Shown piece after piece: positions 15,606-22,299 of a stretch of 23,090 bases of DNA. Source of the stretch: Desulfurococcales archaeon. Its GTDB lineage: Archaea > Thermoproteota > Thermoprotei_A > Sulfolobales > NBVN01. Position numbers and translations under genes: made by a program. A model generated the notes under the pieces. It ran no database searches, was not told the DNA's origin, and worked only from the letters and a program-made list of their open reading frames with translations. The stretch is taken from the NCBI GenBank assembly GCA_023255965.1, contig JAGDWE010000019.1, positions 1 through 23,090 on the forward strand, in the 5' to 3' direction. Within the stretch, counting starts at the first letter, position 1; each line of letters starts with the position of its first letter.

Positions 15606-16046
15606 TTACACCTTAAAGTCCTTCCTTAATGGGAATACCCCTTGATTCGCTATATCTAACGGCACTAAGAAGCCTCTCCTCAACTTATCATTGCCTTCAA
15701 ATACCACGCCAAATAAGTCGTATGCCTCTAGCTCACCGTTTAATGCACCAGGTATTATATCATGTATCGTCGGAACCTTAGGTGAGTCCCTAGGAACCCT
15801 AACCCTAAGCACGATCATTAACTTCTCATCTATAACCCATAAGCAGTAATTAACCTCAATGACTCCCTCATTAATGTAGTCGACTACAGATATCGTTGAC
15901 GAGTATATGTTGAGGTTTAACTTAATTAAGCCAGTAACGACGACCCTTAACTTATCTGGCGATACCTCAAATACATATCTCCTAGCCTGCTTAACCTCCT
16001 TACACGTCAGCCCTAAAGACCTAAGGAACTCTACGGCCTTACTCAA
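15606..16046 (-). CDS. mbhK: Hydrogenase subunit MbhK (NuoC-like)
   Basis: This 146-aa soluble protein corresponds to the NuoC/30-kDa-like subunit of the peripheral arm. Family features are the segment STISVVDYINEGVIEVNYCLWVIDEKLMIVLRVRVPRDSPKVPTIHDIIPGALNGELEAYDLFGVVFEGN and the tail RGFLVPLDIANQGVFPLRKDF. The E..AYDLFGV.FEGN block is typical. The start codon is TTG at 16046, supported by GGTGAT four nt before it and by an in-frame TGA immediately upstream. It lies 5 nt after the mbhJ stop and 2 nt before mbhL. Confidence 0.9.
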   Translation of the reverse strand: MSKAVEFLRSLGLTCKEVKQARRYVFEVSPDKLRVVVTGLIKLNLNIYSSTISVVDYINEGVIEVNYCLWVIDEKLMIVLRVRVPRDSPKVPTIHDIIPGALNGELEAYDLFGVVFEGNDKLRRGFLVPLDIANQGVFPLRKDFKV

Positions 16047-16051
16047 TCACA

Positions 16052-16465
16052 TCACCCTAATTTGCTTAATAACTTAACTACGCCGTAGAGTATGGCCTCA
16101 GGCCTGGGAGGACAGCCCGGCACGTACATGTCCACGGGAACTGCCTTATCAGCTCCATTAAGCACTGCATAAGACCCGGAGAAAATCCCGCCGCTTATAG
16201 CACATGCGCCAACTGCTATAACGAACTTAGGCGGCGGCATCTGATCATAAAGCCTCTTTAACCTCTCTGCAGCCTTCTTAGTGACTGCCCCGGTCACAAC
16301 CATCACATCTGCGTGTCTAGGGTTAGGAGCCAACTTAACTCCAAATCTCTCTGGATCATAATAGGGCGTTAATGCCGCTAATACCTCTATATCACAGCCA
16401 TTGCATGCACCGGTATTAAAGTGGAGTAACCATGGCGAGTACTTAATTAGTTTAACCTTATTCAT
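16052..16465 (-). CDS. mbhJ: Hydrogenase small subunit MbhJ (NuoB-like)
   Basis: This 137-aa subunit holds the proximal 4Fe-4S cluster next to the NiFe site. Four cysteines match the NuoB pattern: C21 and C24 (GACNGCDIE), C88 (VGACAISGG) and C118 (PGCPPRPEAI). It is the first gene of the 13-gene operon. The frame stays open for more than 59 codons upstream, giving a 196-aa product in naive calls, but those codons lie in IS-like repeat DNA and read SPAFKGGSFSCK. NuoB homology begins at MNKVKLIKYSPWLLHFNTG. ATG at 16465 with AGGTACC shortly upstream and a TATA box about 30-40 nt before it is therefore preferred. Confidence 0.92.
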   Translation of the reverse strand: MNKVKLIKYSPWLLHFNTGACNGCDIEVLAALTPYYDPERFGVKLAPNPRHADVMVVTGAVTKKAAERLKRLYDQMPPPKFVIAVGACAISGGIFSGSYAVLNGADKAVPVDMYVPGCPPRPEAILYGVVKLLSKLG

Positions 16466-16494
16466 CCAGGTACCTGAAGTATATATTAAGGATG

Positions 16495-16506
16495 CATTTT
16501 TAAATT
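16495..16506 (-). promoter_or_regulatory. TATA box of the hydrogenase operon
   Basis: On the minus strand AAATTTAAAAAT lies 30-41 nt upstream of the mbhJ ATG at 16465. It directly adjoins the terminal GTTGTAA of the repeat at 16506-16536, so promoter and repeat end are contiguous. A second AT-rich run (TTAATATATA, about 16481-16490) is nearer to the start and less well placed. Confidence 0.5.
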
Positions 16507-16536
16507 TACAACTGAAACTTCCGCCCTTAAAGGCGG
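16506..16536 (-). repeat. IS-end-like repeat, copy 2
   Basis: On the minus strand this 31-nt block begins CCGCCTTTAA, forms a CCGCC/GGCGG hairpin, and ends TTTCAGTTGTAA. It matches copy 1 (327-357) at 26 of 31 positions. Its 3' edge faces mbhJ, the same orientation relative to the downstream gene as in copies 1 and 3. Confidence 0.6.
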
Positions 16537-16672
16537 GTGAAGGCCTATAAGCCTCCGTGTCCCTCCATTTTCCCGGTGATGAAGGCGTGTTCGAGGGGCC
16601 TTCCGGGCTGTCCTCAGATAAAAACTCTGGGATGTAGGGCACTGGGCTCCCATCTACTGGAAGTTCAGCGGG

Positions 16673-16698
16673 GCTTGGAGCACTGCTCCCATCGCCCT
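16673..16698 (-). repeat. 26-bp shared block, copy A
   Basis: It matches 22224-22249 at 24 of 26 positions. Its core is the inverted repeat GGAGCA-C-TGCTCC; in the other copy only the central base and one flanking base differ. Weaker similarity continues for about 30 bp toward lower coordinates (GGGCTCC…CTAC). Both copies lie in gene-free, GC-rich DNA. Confidence 0.55.
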
Positions 16699-16759
16699 GC
16701 AGGGCTCTATAAACTGGAGCTTATAGACCTCACGCTCCATTATCAACAACGAAACAGCC

Positions 16760-16801
16760 CCGCCCTTTAGGACTGGCCAGCGATCCAAGTCCTAAAGACG
16801 G
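16760..16801. other. 10-bp perfect stem-loop
   Basis: CTTTAGGACT (16765-16774) pairs perfectly with AGTCCTAAAG (16788-16797) around a 13-nt loop, and the outer CCG/CGG (16760-16762/16799-16801) can extend the stem. Its position at the far side of the remnant from the 31-nt end suggests a left-end hairpin, but it could also be part of an RNA. Confidence 0.45.
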
Positions 16802-16812
16802 AATTAGCTCTG

Positions 16813-16838
16813 AGTTGATCGCGACTTTCAAATCAACT
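16813..16838 (-). terminator. Hairpin downstream of hypF
   Basis: AGTTGAT (16813-16819) pairs with ATCAACT (16832-16838) around a 12-nt loop, 13 nt past the hypF stop on the minus strand. It has no clear T-run after it, so it may protect the 3' end or belong to the adjacent IS remnant rather than terminate transcription. An imperfect analogue lies at 22317-22355. Confidence 0.3.
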
Positions 16839-16850
16839 ATAAAATCATCG

Positions 16851-19175
16851 TTAATCAGCGATGAAGTAATTATATGTACTTACTGCCTGACCTAATGCTA
16901 TTCCACCATCATTTGGAGGCACCCTACCTGGCAAGTGAGCGTCAACACCGTAGCCACTTAAGAGGTCGACTAAACCCTTAACTATCACTGAATTAACTAC
17001 TGCACCTCCGCTAAGTATCACCGTGCTAATCCTACTCCCGTATAATGCCTTAACCACTATCTCACCTAAAGAGCGACCTAGGAGGTATTGAACGGTATAC
17101 GCTATACTACTGGAGCCGTGATTGAGCTTCTCTAGTACGTGGTTAAGTATCTTAGTAGTTAATACGATGTACATGCCGTCCTGACCGCCTATGAAGTCGT
17201 CATCAATATCAATTAATTTACCGCCCTTGGCAGCTGCCTCAAGCTTAATAGCTGGCTCACCTTCGTAGGTCCTCTCAACACATATGCCAAGCAGCGCTGA
17301 TATGGAGTCTAAGAACCTTCCAGTACTCGACGTATATGTAGATGCTCTAATCACCTTCCTAAGGGTTGCACTTACTTCTATGTCCCCATACCTAAACAGC
17401 TTATTAAGTCCTAACCTACGTATGGTAGCTAAAACACTATCGCTATCACTAAGGAGCTTATAGAGATATGATATGAGCATCCTATGCGGATATGTGACGA
17501 ACGAGTCGTCAGGTAATGGTACGTATTCCAAGTGACCTAACCTAGAGTAGCCTCTGAAGCTGCATCTAAGTACTTCACCGCCCCATATATTTCCATCATC
17601 GCCGTAGCCAACGCCGTCTAGTACCACAGCTATAAACTCATCATCAGGGCTTAAGCCTAAGTCTGCCGCAGTAGCTAATGCGTGAGCATAATGGTGCTGA
17701 ACCTCGATTAACTCGCCTCCGTAGTTGCTCAGGTACTGATTAGCTAGTAGCCTAGAGTTGTACCTTGGGTGCTTATCAACCACTAAGTAGGACCTACTTA
17801 CGTCTACGTTATATACGTTTATAAAGAACCTCAAATACTTATCGAGATCCACTAATACGTCGTAGTCGTCAGCATCACCAATGTACTGAGTTAGGACTAC
17901 CTTATCATCGAACGCTACAGCTCCAGCAGACTGTAGTTCAGCACCGAAGGCTATGACGGGCCTCCTAAACTTAAATCTAACCCTAATCCACATGGGTGCG
18001 TAGCCCCTTCCCCTCCTGATGAGCACTGGCCTACCGTTAGTGAATCTAATGACGCTATCGTCAACCCTATTAACAATTACCCTATCATGGATTAGGAAGT
18101 AGTCTACGTAGTCCTTAAGTAGCTTAAATGCGCATTCCTCATCAATGCACATAGGCTTGCCTCTGGGGTTACCGCTAGTCATTATAGCAAACCCATCCTT
18201 AACCCCCCTAATCAATAGATGGTGAAGTGCCGTATACGGGAGGAAGACCCCTTCAACATCTAGTCCAGGGGAGACGTACTTAGAGACAGGGCTATCTTCC
18301 CTTTTAGGCAACAGAACTATAGGTCTTTCAGGCGATTTAAGTAATTCCACGGCATAGCCGTCAACATAGCATAACTTATTAACTACTACTTCATCTAACG
18401 CCATTACCGCGAACGGCTTTTGGGGCCTTGCCTTCCTAGCCCTAAGCCTTAGGACGACATCATCGTCGCTTGCTAAGGCAGCTATGTGGTACCCGCCTAA
18501 GCCCTTAATAGCTACTATATGCCCCTCGTTAATTAGCTTGCTAGTAAGTCCTATAGGGTCCTCAGCACTGATTAATTCGCCGTCCCTAGAATATAAATGT
18601 AATCTAGGCCCGCATTTAGGGCAGCTAATGCCCTGGGCGTGGAATCTACGTATGTTCCTAGGATCACTATACTCGTTTAAGCAGTCATCACACAACGGGA
18701 AGTCATTCATAGATGTATTCGCCCTATCGTAAGGAGGTTTATACATCATTGAGTACCTAGGCCCGCACCAAACACATGAATTAAATGGGTACCTGTACCT
18801 CCTATTACTAGGGTCCAAGACCTCCCTTAAGCAGTCGTCGCATATCCCTATATCAGGGGGTATCATGGAGTACTTAATTGCTTCGCTACCTGATGGAAGT
18901 ATCCTAAAGTCCTTAATCCCCAACGGCTCAACAACGTTAACTACTAATTCCTCGATCCTTGCTGCCTTAGGTGCCCTCTCCTTAATTAACTCGATGAACT
19001 TCATTAACTCCTCATCGCTCCCCTCAACGTATACCTCAACCTCCGACCCACCTACGTTCCTGACGTAGCCCCCTAGTCTTAACTCGCTAGCAAGTCTATA
19101 TATGAAGGGCCTGAACCCCACTCCCTGAACGATGCCCGTTATTAATACCCTGTAAGCCCTCACTCCCACATCCAT
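16851..19175 (-). CDS. hypF: HypF carbamoyltransferase, [NiFe]-hydrogenase maturation
   Basis: This 774-aa cytoplasmic enzyme converts carbamoyl phosphate to the thiocarboxamide on HypE, the source of the CN ligands of the NiFe site. Domains in order: acylphosphatase (1-95, GIVQGVGFRPF), two zinc fingers (C112, C115, C134, C137; C162, C165, C185, C188), YrdC-like (about 205-390, KGLGGYHIAALASDD, RPQKPFAVM, TSGNPRGKP), and a Kae1-like domain with HHYAH near residue 490, LDGVGYGDDGNIWGGE and PPNDGGIALGQA. All parts are complete. ATG at 19175 has GGTGG upstream. It lies upstream of and in the same direction as the hydrogenase operon, separated by the remnant at 16466-16850. No other hyp gene is in the window. 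Confidence 0.96.
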   Translation of the reverse strand: MDVGVRAYRVLITGIVQGVGFRPFIYRLASELRLGGYVRNVGGSEVEVYVEGSDEELMKFIELIKERAPKAARIEELVVNVVEPLGIKDFRILPSGSEAIKYSMIPPDIGICDDCLREVLDPSNRRYRYPFNSCVWCGPRYSMMYKPPYDRANTSMNDFPLCDDCLNEYSDPRNIRRFHAQGISCPKCGPRLHLYSRDGELISAEDPIGLTSKLINEGHIVAIKGLGGYHIAALASDDDVVLRLRARKARPQKPFAVMALDEVVVNKLCYVDGYAVELLKSPERPIVLLPKREDSPVSKYVSPGLDVEGVFLPYTALHHLLIRGVKDGFAIMTSGNPRGKPMCIDEECAFKLLKDYVDYFLIHDRVIVNRVDDSVIRFTNGRPVLIRRGRGYAPMWIRVRFKFRRPVIAFGAELQSAGAVAFDDKVVLTQYIGDADDYDVLVDLDKYLRFFINVYNVDVSRSYLVVDKHPRYNSRLLANQYLSNYGGELIEVQHHYAHALATAADLGLSPDDEFIAVVLDGVGYGDDGNIWGGEVLRCSFRGYSRLGHLEYVPLPDDSFVTYPHRMLISYLYKLLSDSDSVLATIRRLGLNKLFRYGDIEVSATLRKVIRASTYTSSTGRFLDSISALLGICVERTYEGEPAIKLEAAAKGGKLIDIDDDFIGGQDGMYIVLTTKILNHVLEKLNHGSSSIAYTVQYLLGRSLGEIVVKALYGSRISTVILSGGAVVNSVIVKGLVDLLSGYGVDAHLPGRVPPNDGGIALGQAVSTYNYFIAD

Positions 19176-19243
19176 CTACCACCTTTAACTAAGGTAATTT
19201 AATGCTTATTACATCAACTTATATCAATTAGATTAGGTTAGAT
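19176..19243. promoter_or_regulatory. Divergent promoter, hypF / thioredoxin-like gene
   Basis: In this 68-nt AT-rich spacer, CTTATATC (near 19218-19225) is a TATA element 19-26 nt before the thioredoxin-like ATG, giving a leaderless or very short leader transcript. On the minus strand AAAGGTGGTAG directly before the hypF ATG is its SD, with AT-rich sequence (GCATTAAATT) upstream. Confidence 0.45.
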
Positions 19244-19657
19244 ATGTATAGTGATGACGTAGGTAGGCTGATAGAGGACCTAGTGAGGTCTTTGACTGAT
19301 GGAAGGAGGAGTAAGGCGAGGGATAGTAATGTACTAGAGGTTAGTAGCGAGGATGAATTCAATAACTTATTAAGTAGTAATAAATACGTGGTTATATGTT
19401 TCTATAAGCCTGACTGTCCTGCATGCAAGTCCTATGTACCTATATTTGAATTAGTATCTAAGAAATTTAGAGGGATCGAAGCTAAGTTCATTAAGGTTCA
19501 TACAGGCAATTTAAAGTCCCTTAGTAGGAGGTATAAAGTCGTAGCTATACCCACGACTTTAGTACTGGTTAATGGTAGCGAGGTAGCTAGGTATGAGGGC
19601 TCTATGACTGAAATCAAATTAATGACCTTCCTTATAGCTGCCGGCCTGCATCCATAA
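19244..19657 (+). CDS. Thioredoxin-fold protein with CPAC active site
   Basis: This 137-aa protein has a thioredoxin domain from about residue 28. The redox motif is FYKPDCPACKSY (C58, C61), with D in place of the usual Trp before the first Cys. The cis-proline follows at AIPTT (P103). About 30 charged residues precede the domain. No signal peptide is visible, so it is probably cytoplasmic. Likely roles are disulfide reduction or electron supply to peroxidases; the partner is unknown. It is followed after 62 nt by the RCK-domain gene in the same direction, which has its own promoter elements. Confidence 0.85.
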   Translation: MYSDDVGRLIEDLVRSLTDGRRSKARDSNVLEVSSEDEFNNLLSSNKYVVICFYKPDCPACKSYVPIFELVSKKFRGIEAKFIKVHTGNLKSLSRRYKVVAIPTTLVLVNGSEVARYEGSMTEIKLMTFLIAAGLHP

Positions 19658-19659
19658 CT

Positions 19660-19694
19660 GAATATATAGGGGTGGAACATGTAGAATATATAGG
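19660..19694 (+). promoter_or_regulatory. Tandem TATA-like repeats before the RCK gene
   Basis: The 11-mer GAATATATAGG occurs twice, at 19660-19670 and 19684-19694, 24 bp apart. The second copy is centred about 30 nt before the ATG at 19720 and fits a TATA box. The first could be an upstream alternative promoter or a regulator site on the same DNA face about two helical turns away. Confidence 0.5.
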
Positions 19695-19719
19695 TATACC
19701 CAACCGGTGAGTCATTAGT

Positions 19720-20370
19720 ATGAGGATATTAGTCGTAGGAGGTAGCGATACTGCTGAAGAGCTGCTTAGGTTTCTAGATCTTAGGAGGAATGAGGTTATT
19801 GTAGTCGATTCAAGTGAGGAGAGATGTAAGGAGTTCTCTAGTAAGTACGATGTCTACGTAGTTAATAAAGATGCAGCAGATATCGACCTCTATACAACTG
19901 AGGTTGATGTATTTAATGTAGATGCGGTTATAGCTTTAACGGATGATGATAAGGTTAACTTATTCGTCTTATCTGTGGCTAAGGCCTACAACGTGCCCAT
20001 AAGGGTTGCTAAGGTGAGTAGCCCTAGGGTAGCTGAGCTACTTCTTAGGTTAAACCTAGGCATCCCTATATCACCATCATCGCTAGCTGCGTTAATGATT
20101 AAGAACTACGTGGACTCTATTAGGGGGGTTAAATTACTTGGTGAGTTCGGTGACTACAAGCTATACTTAATAAGCCTCGCCGAGACTGATAGTGCTGTCA
20201 ACAAGTCGATTAAGGACTTAGAGCTGCCTCAGGATACTAAGATCCTGCTCATATTTGATGGCTCTAGACTCTACCCACCTAATGAGGAAGTGGTATTAGG
20301 TAATGGATATCAGCTGATAATATTGTCTAATGCTAGTGAGGAAGAGATTACTAGGCGTATTAAGGGATGA
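19720..20370 (+). CDS. RCK/TrkA-type NAD-binding regulatory protein
   Basis: This 216-aa soluble protein has the two domains of TrkA/KtrA-type subunits that gate K+ transporters. RCK_N spans about 1-115 (MRILVVGGSDTAEELL, acidic D30 at the end of strand 2, VDAVIALTDDDKVNLFVLSVAKAYNVPIRVAKV). RCK_C spans about 135-216 (VKLLGEFGDYKLYLISLAE … KILLIFDGSRLYPPNEEVVLGNGYQLIIL). The dinucleotide loop is GGSDTA, missing the third glycine of GxGxxG, so ligand preference may differ. No channel or transporter gene is adjacent. GGTGAG lies nine nt before the ATG. Confidence 0.88.
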   Translation: MRILVVGGSDTAEELLRFLDLRRNEVIVVDSSEERCKEFSSKYDVYVVNKDAADIDLYTTEVDVFNVDAVIALTDDDKVNLFVLSVAKAYNVPIRVAKVSSPRVAELLLRLNLGIPISPSSLAALMIKNYVDSIRGVKLLGEFGDYKLYLISLAETDSAVNKSIKDLELPQDTKILLIFDGSRLYPPNEEVVLGNGYQLIILSNASEEEITRRIKG

Positions 20371-20677
20371 GCGTTTCCCCCATCCACGGTACTTCTAATC
20401 TGTTCTAATCACCCCGATTCCGTGAGCGGGGTTGGTCCCCGGTGCAGGGTCACCAGCTTCGTCCGCGCTCCATGGGCCCCCACCTGAGGACCCACCCCTC
20501 ACCGCGTAGCGGATTGCAGGGGCGCGTTTGCATAGCTTCCCCTCTTACCGTCAAGTATTTGCATGCGAGCAAAAGCATTCAGGTTTATCGCTAAGTCCGA
20601 AAAAGCCTGCAGCTAACTTCTTCGAGGTTGGCAAGTTAATGGTTGCCGACCCCCTCCTCGTCTTGAAGAGCAAGGCC

Positions 20678-20688
20678 TTCGGTTGTAA
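20678..20688 (+). repeat. IS-end-like motif, copy 3
   Basis: TTCGGTTGTAA is identical to the 3' end of copy 1 and differs by one base from copies 2 and 4. It directly precedes a TATA-like AAGTTTTTAAT and lies 42 nt before the flavodiiron ATG. Confidence 0.5.
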
Positions 20689-20699
20689 AAGTTTTTAAT
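20689..20699 (+). promoter_or_regulatory. TATA-like element of the flavodiiron gene
   Basis: AAGTTTTTAAT is centred about 37 nt before the ATG at 20731. No SD precedes the ATG, so a short-leader or leaderless mRNA is expected. It abuts the end-like motif at 20678-20688, as at mbhJ. Confidence 0.4.
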
Positions 20700-20730
20700 T
20701 GTTGGTGCCTAATGGTTATTGGTTGTTTTA

Positions 20731-21930
20731 ATGTCCATAGTTACATACGAATTTAGGAGAGGCACCTACTTGCTATCAGCTAATGACCTAAGGACGAAGT
20801 TATTCGAGTCCTTATGGGATATCCCTGAAGGCATATCGTACAATGCGTACTTACTTATTGATGATAGGACGGTGCTCGTCGATGGATTTAAGGGCATGTA
20901 TGCTGACTTACTTATTGATAAGGTTAAGGAGTTATTAGGTGGTAGGAGGCTGGACTACTACATAGTACATCATGGGGAGCCCGATCACTCAGGCAGCTTC
21001 CCCTACGTGGTTAAGGAATTCCCCGAAGTTAGGGTATTAACTACCGACGTAGGGCTTAAGATACTTAGGAATCTGTACGATGTAAGTTTTAACTATGATG
21101 TCGTATCAGATGGATACGAGTTGAAGATAGGTGGTAGAACCTTAAAATTCATACACGCTCCATGGCTTCACTGGCCTGACACGTACGTAACTTACTTAGT
21201 AGAGGATAAGGTGTTGTTCTCATGTGATGCATTTGGATCCTACGGTTTGTTAACAGCTGGTTACTGGGATAGGGATTACGGTGATATACATATGAGCCTT
21301 AGTAAGAGATACTTTGCGAACATAGTAGCTAGGTATAGGGGGCAGGTAATTAAGGCGATAGATAAGCTATCTAAGTATGAAGTCAACGTCATAGCCCCTG
21401 CCCACGGACCATTAATAGGTGATGTAGGTAGCGCCATTAGGAGGTACTTAAGTTGGTCTAAGCCGGTATTCGATAGTAAGGTGGTGATAATCTACTCAAG
21501 CATGTATGGTAATTTAGAGGAGGCAATTAAATACGTAGTTAAGGGTGTTGAGGAGGTAAGGGCTAAGGCGGTATTAATGAAGGTACCGGATACAGCAATT
21601 ACCTACGTATTCGAGGAATTACTTGACGCGCCATCAATAGCTTTAGGCGTACCCACATACGACGGCAACGTATTCCCATACATCAAGTTAGTAACGCATT
21701 TAATGACCACTAAGATGCTTGACGGTAGGCATATAGGTATAGTTAGTAGCGGTCTATGGGCACCGGTGGTTGAGGCTAAGTTGATTAAGGATTTAGAGGA
21801 GGTAAAGGCGGTTATTGAGGGTAAGGTAAGCATATTAGGTAGGGCTAAGGAATCAGACAAAGAGAAATTGATTGCCTTAGGTAGGTCCTTAGGCATTAAG
21901 GCATTAGAACTAAGCAGCACTCCAACCTAA
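20731..21930 (+). CDS. Flavodiiron protein (FprA/ROO type)
   Basis: This 399-aa cytoplasmic enzyme reduces O2 to water or NO to N2O, with a diiron site and FMN. The metallo-beta-lactamase-like domain (1-245) has all iron ligands: H81-x-E83-x-D85-H86, H147 (WLHWPDTYVTY), D166 (SCDAFG) and H225 (PAHGP). A flavodoxin domain follows (about 250-395) with the phosphate loop IIYSSMYGN (254-261) and GVPTYDG. This is the minimal class A architecture without rubredoxin extensions. ATG at 20731 is preferred to a TTG four codons upstream. No rubredoxin or other electron donor is encoded next to it. In a strict anaerobe with an O2-sensitive hydrogenase, O2 scavenging is the likely role. Confidence 0.95.
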   Translation: MSIVTYEFRRGTYLLSANDLRTKLFESLWDIPEGISYNAYLLIDDRTVLVDGFKGMYADLLIDKVKELLGGRRLDYYIVHHGEPDHSGSFPYVVKEFPEVRVLTTDVGLKILRNLYDVSFNYDVVSDGYELKIGGRTLKFIHAPWLHWPDTYVTYLVEDKVLFSCDAFGSYGLLTAGYWDRDYGDIHMSLSKRYFANIVARYRGQVIKAIDKLSKYEVNVIAPAHGPLIGDVGSAIRRYLSWSKPVFDSKVVIIYSSMYGNLEEAIKYVVKGVEEVRAKAVLMKVPDTAITYVFEELLDAPSIALGVPTYDGNVFPYIKLVTHLMTTKMLDGRHIGIVSSGLWAPVVEAKLIKDLEEVKAVIEGKVSILGRAKESDKEKLIALGRSLGIKALELSSTPT

Positions 21931-21940
21931 TATTTTTAAT
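21931..21940 (+). terminator. T-run terminator after the flavodiiron gene
   Basis: TATTTTTAAT follows immediately after the TAA stop, a typical archaeal U-rich termination signal. Confidence 0.4.
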
Positions 21941-21969
21941 TAATGAATTCTACTACGCGTTCGTCGCAC

Positions 21970-22299
21970 TTACTTAAGGTCCACGCTCTTAGACGCGGGT
22001 TTAACGTCATTAAATACGTTATCTGCGTCTTTACGGTTATCTATGTTAAGCGTCAATCTAATGGCAATGCTTAGATTGCATTCCTTAGTAGCTGAGCCAG
22101 TTAATAAGGTATTAGGTGTGTAGATCCTAACTTTACTACTGAATAAGTTCTCAATGACTGAGGTGAGCTCATGGCGTCTGTCGGGGCCGGTGGGACGGGC
22201 TCCACCTACGGCTAGCCCTACGAGCTTGGAGCATTGCTCCCACCGCCCTTCTAGAGCAGTTCTCGGAAGCCCGGGGAGGCCGCGAGGGGTCTGGGGCGA
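21970..22299 (-). pseudogene. Start-less coding-like frame joined to a repeat block
   Basis: A 109-codon frame runs open from the TGA at 22300-22302 to the TAA at 21970-21972, but contains no ATG, no GTG until near its end, and only one internal TTG. The C-terminal ~65 residues (…ELTSVIENLFSSKVRIYTPNTLLTGSATKECNLSIAIRLTLNIDNRKDADNVFNDVKPASK…) look like genuine protein with codon use like the neighbours. The N-terminal ~40 (SPQTPRGLPGLPRTALEGRWEQC…) coincide with GC-rich DNA shared with the hypF-mbhJ gap. This suggests a gene 3' end left after an element replaced its start. The IRLTLNIDN..DADNVFNDVKP pattern weakly recalls KEOPS Pcc1 N-termini; this is only a hint. Confidence 0.35.

Larger units (their letters stand above)
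16466..16850 (-). mobile_element. Degenerate IS200/IS605-like remnant between hypF and mbhJ
   Basis: The 385-nt gap contains no intact gene. On the minus strand it carries, in order: a hairpin after hypF (16838-16813), a 10-bp stem-loop (16801-16760), a block shared with 22224-22249 (16698-16673), and the 31-nt end-like repeat (16536-16506) just before the mbhJ TATA box. A frame reading VPYIPEFLSED…EAYRPSPAFKGG resembles degenerate C-terminal tails of crenarchaeal TnpB proteins, in which a GC-rich 3' end doubles as the transposon end or guide RNA. No transposase catalytic domain is present. Family assignment rests on these patterns only. Confidence 0.45.
20371..20730. mobile_element. Gene-free GC-rich stretch with hairpins, likely PATE-like element
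   Basis: No coding frame is convincing in these 360 nt. From left to right it holds a direct repeat TTCTAATC (20393-20400, 20403-20410), an ACCCCG/CGGGGT hairpin (about 20410-20432), a GC-rich block, several short stem-loops (TTTGC/GCAAA near 20557-20572, GGCAA/TTGCC near 20630-20647), and the end motif TTCGGTTGTAA (20678-20688), followed by AT-rich promoter-like DNA. This fits a small non-autonomous IS200/IS605-derived element of about 290 nt or a structured RNA locus; the sequence alone does not decide. It was checked for tRNA, RNase P and SRP RNA signatures without success. Confidence 0.4.

Noticed and set aside
16577..16612. GTGATGA followed by TCAGA, considered as a C/D box sRNA
   Set aside because: No proper CTGA D box at suitable spacing and no terminal stem; the bases fall in the IS-like remnant.
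16052..19175. Idea that the Mbh cluster is a complex I or an Mbx/Mbs sulfane reductase
   Set aside because: MbhL keeps both CxxC pairs, only one MrpD-type subunit is present, and hypF is adjacent.
20390..20530. GC-rich region considered as RNase P RNA, SRP RNA or tRNA
   Set aside because: None of the conserved core motifs of those RNAs was found on either strand.
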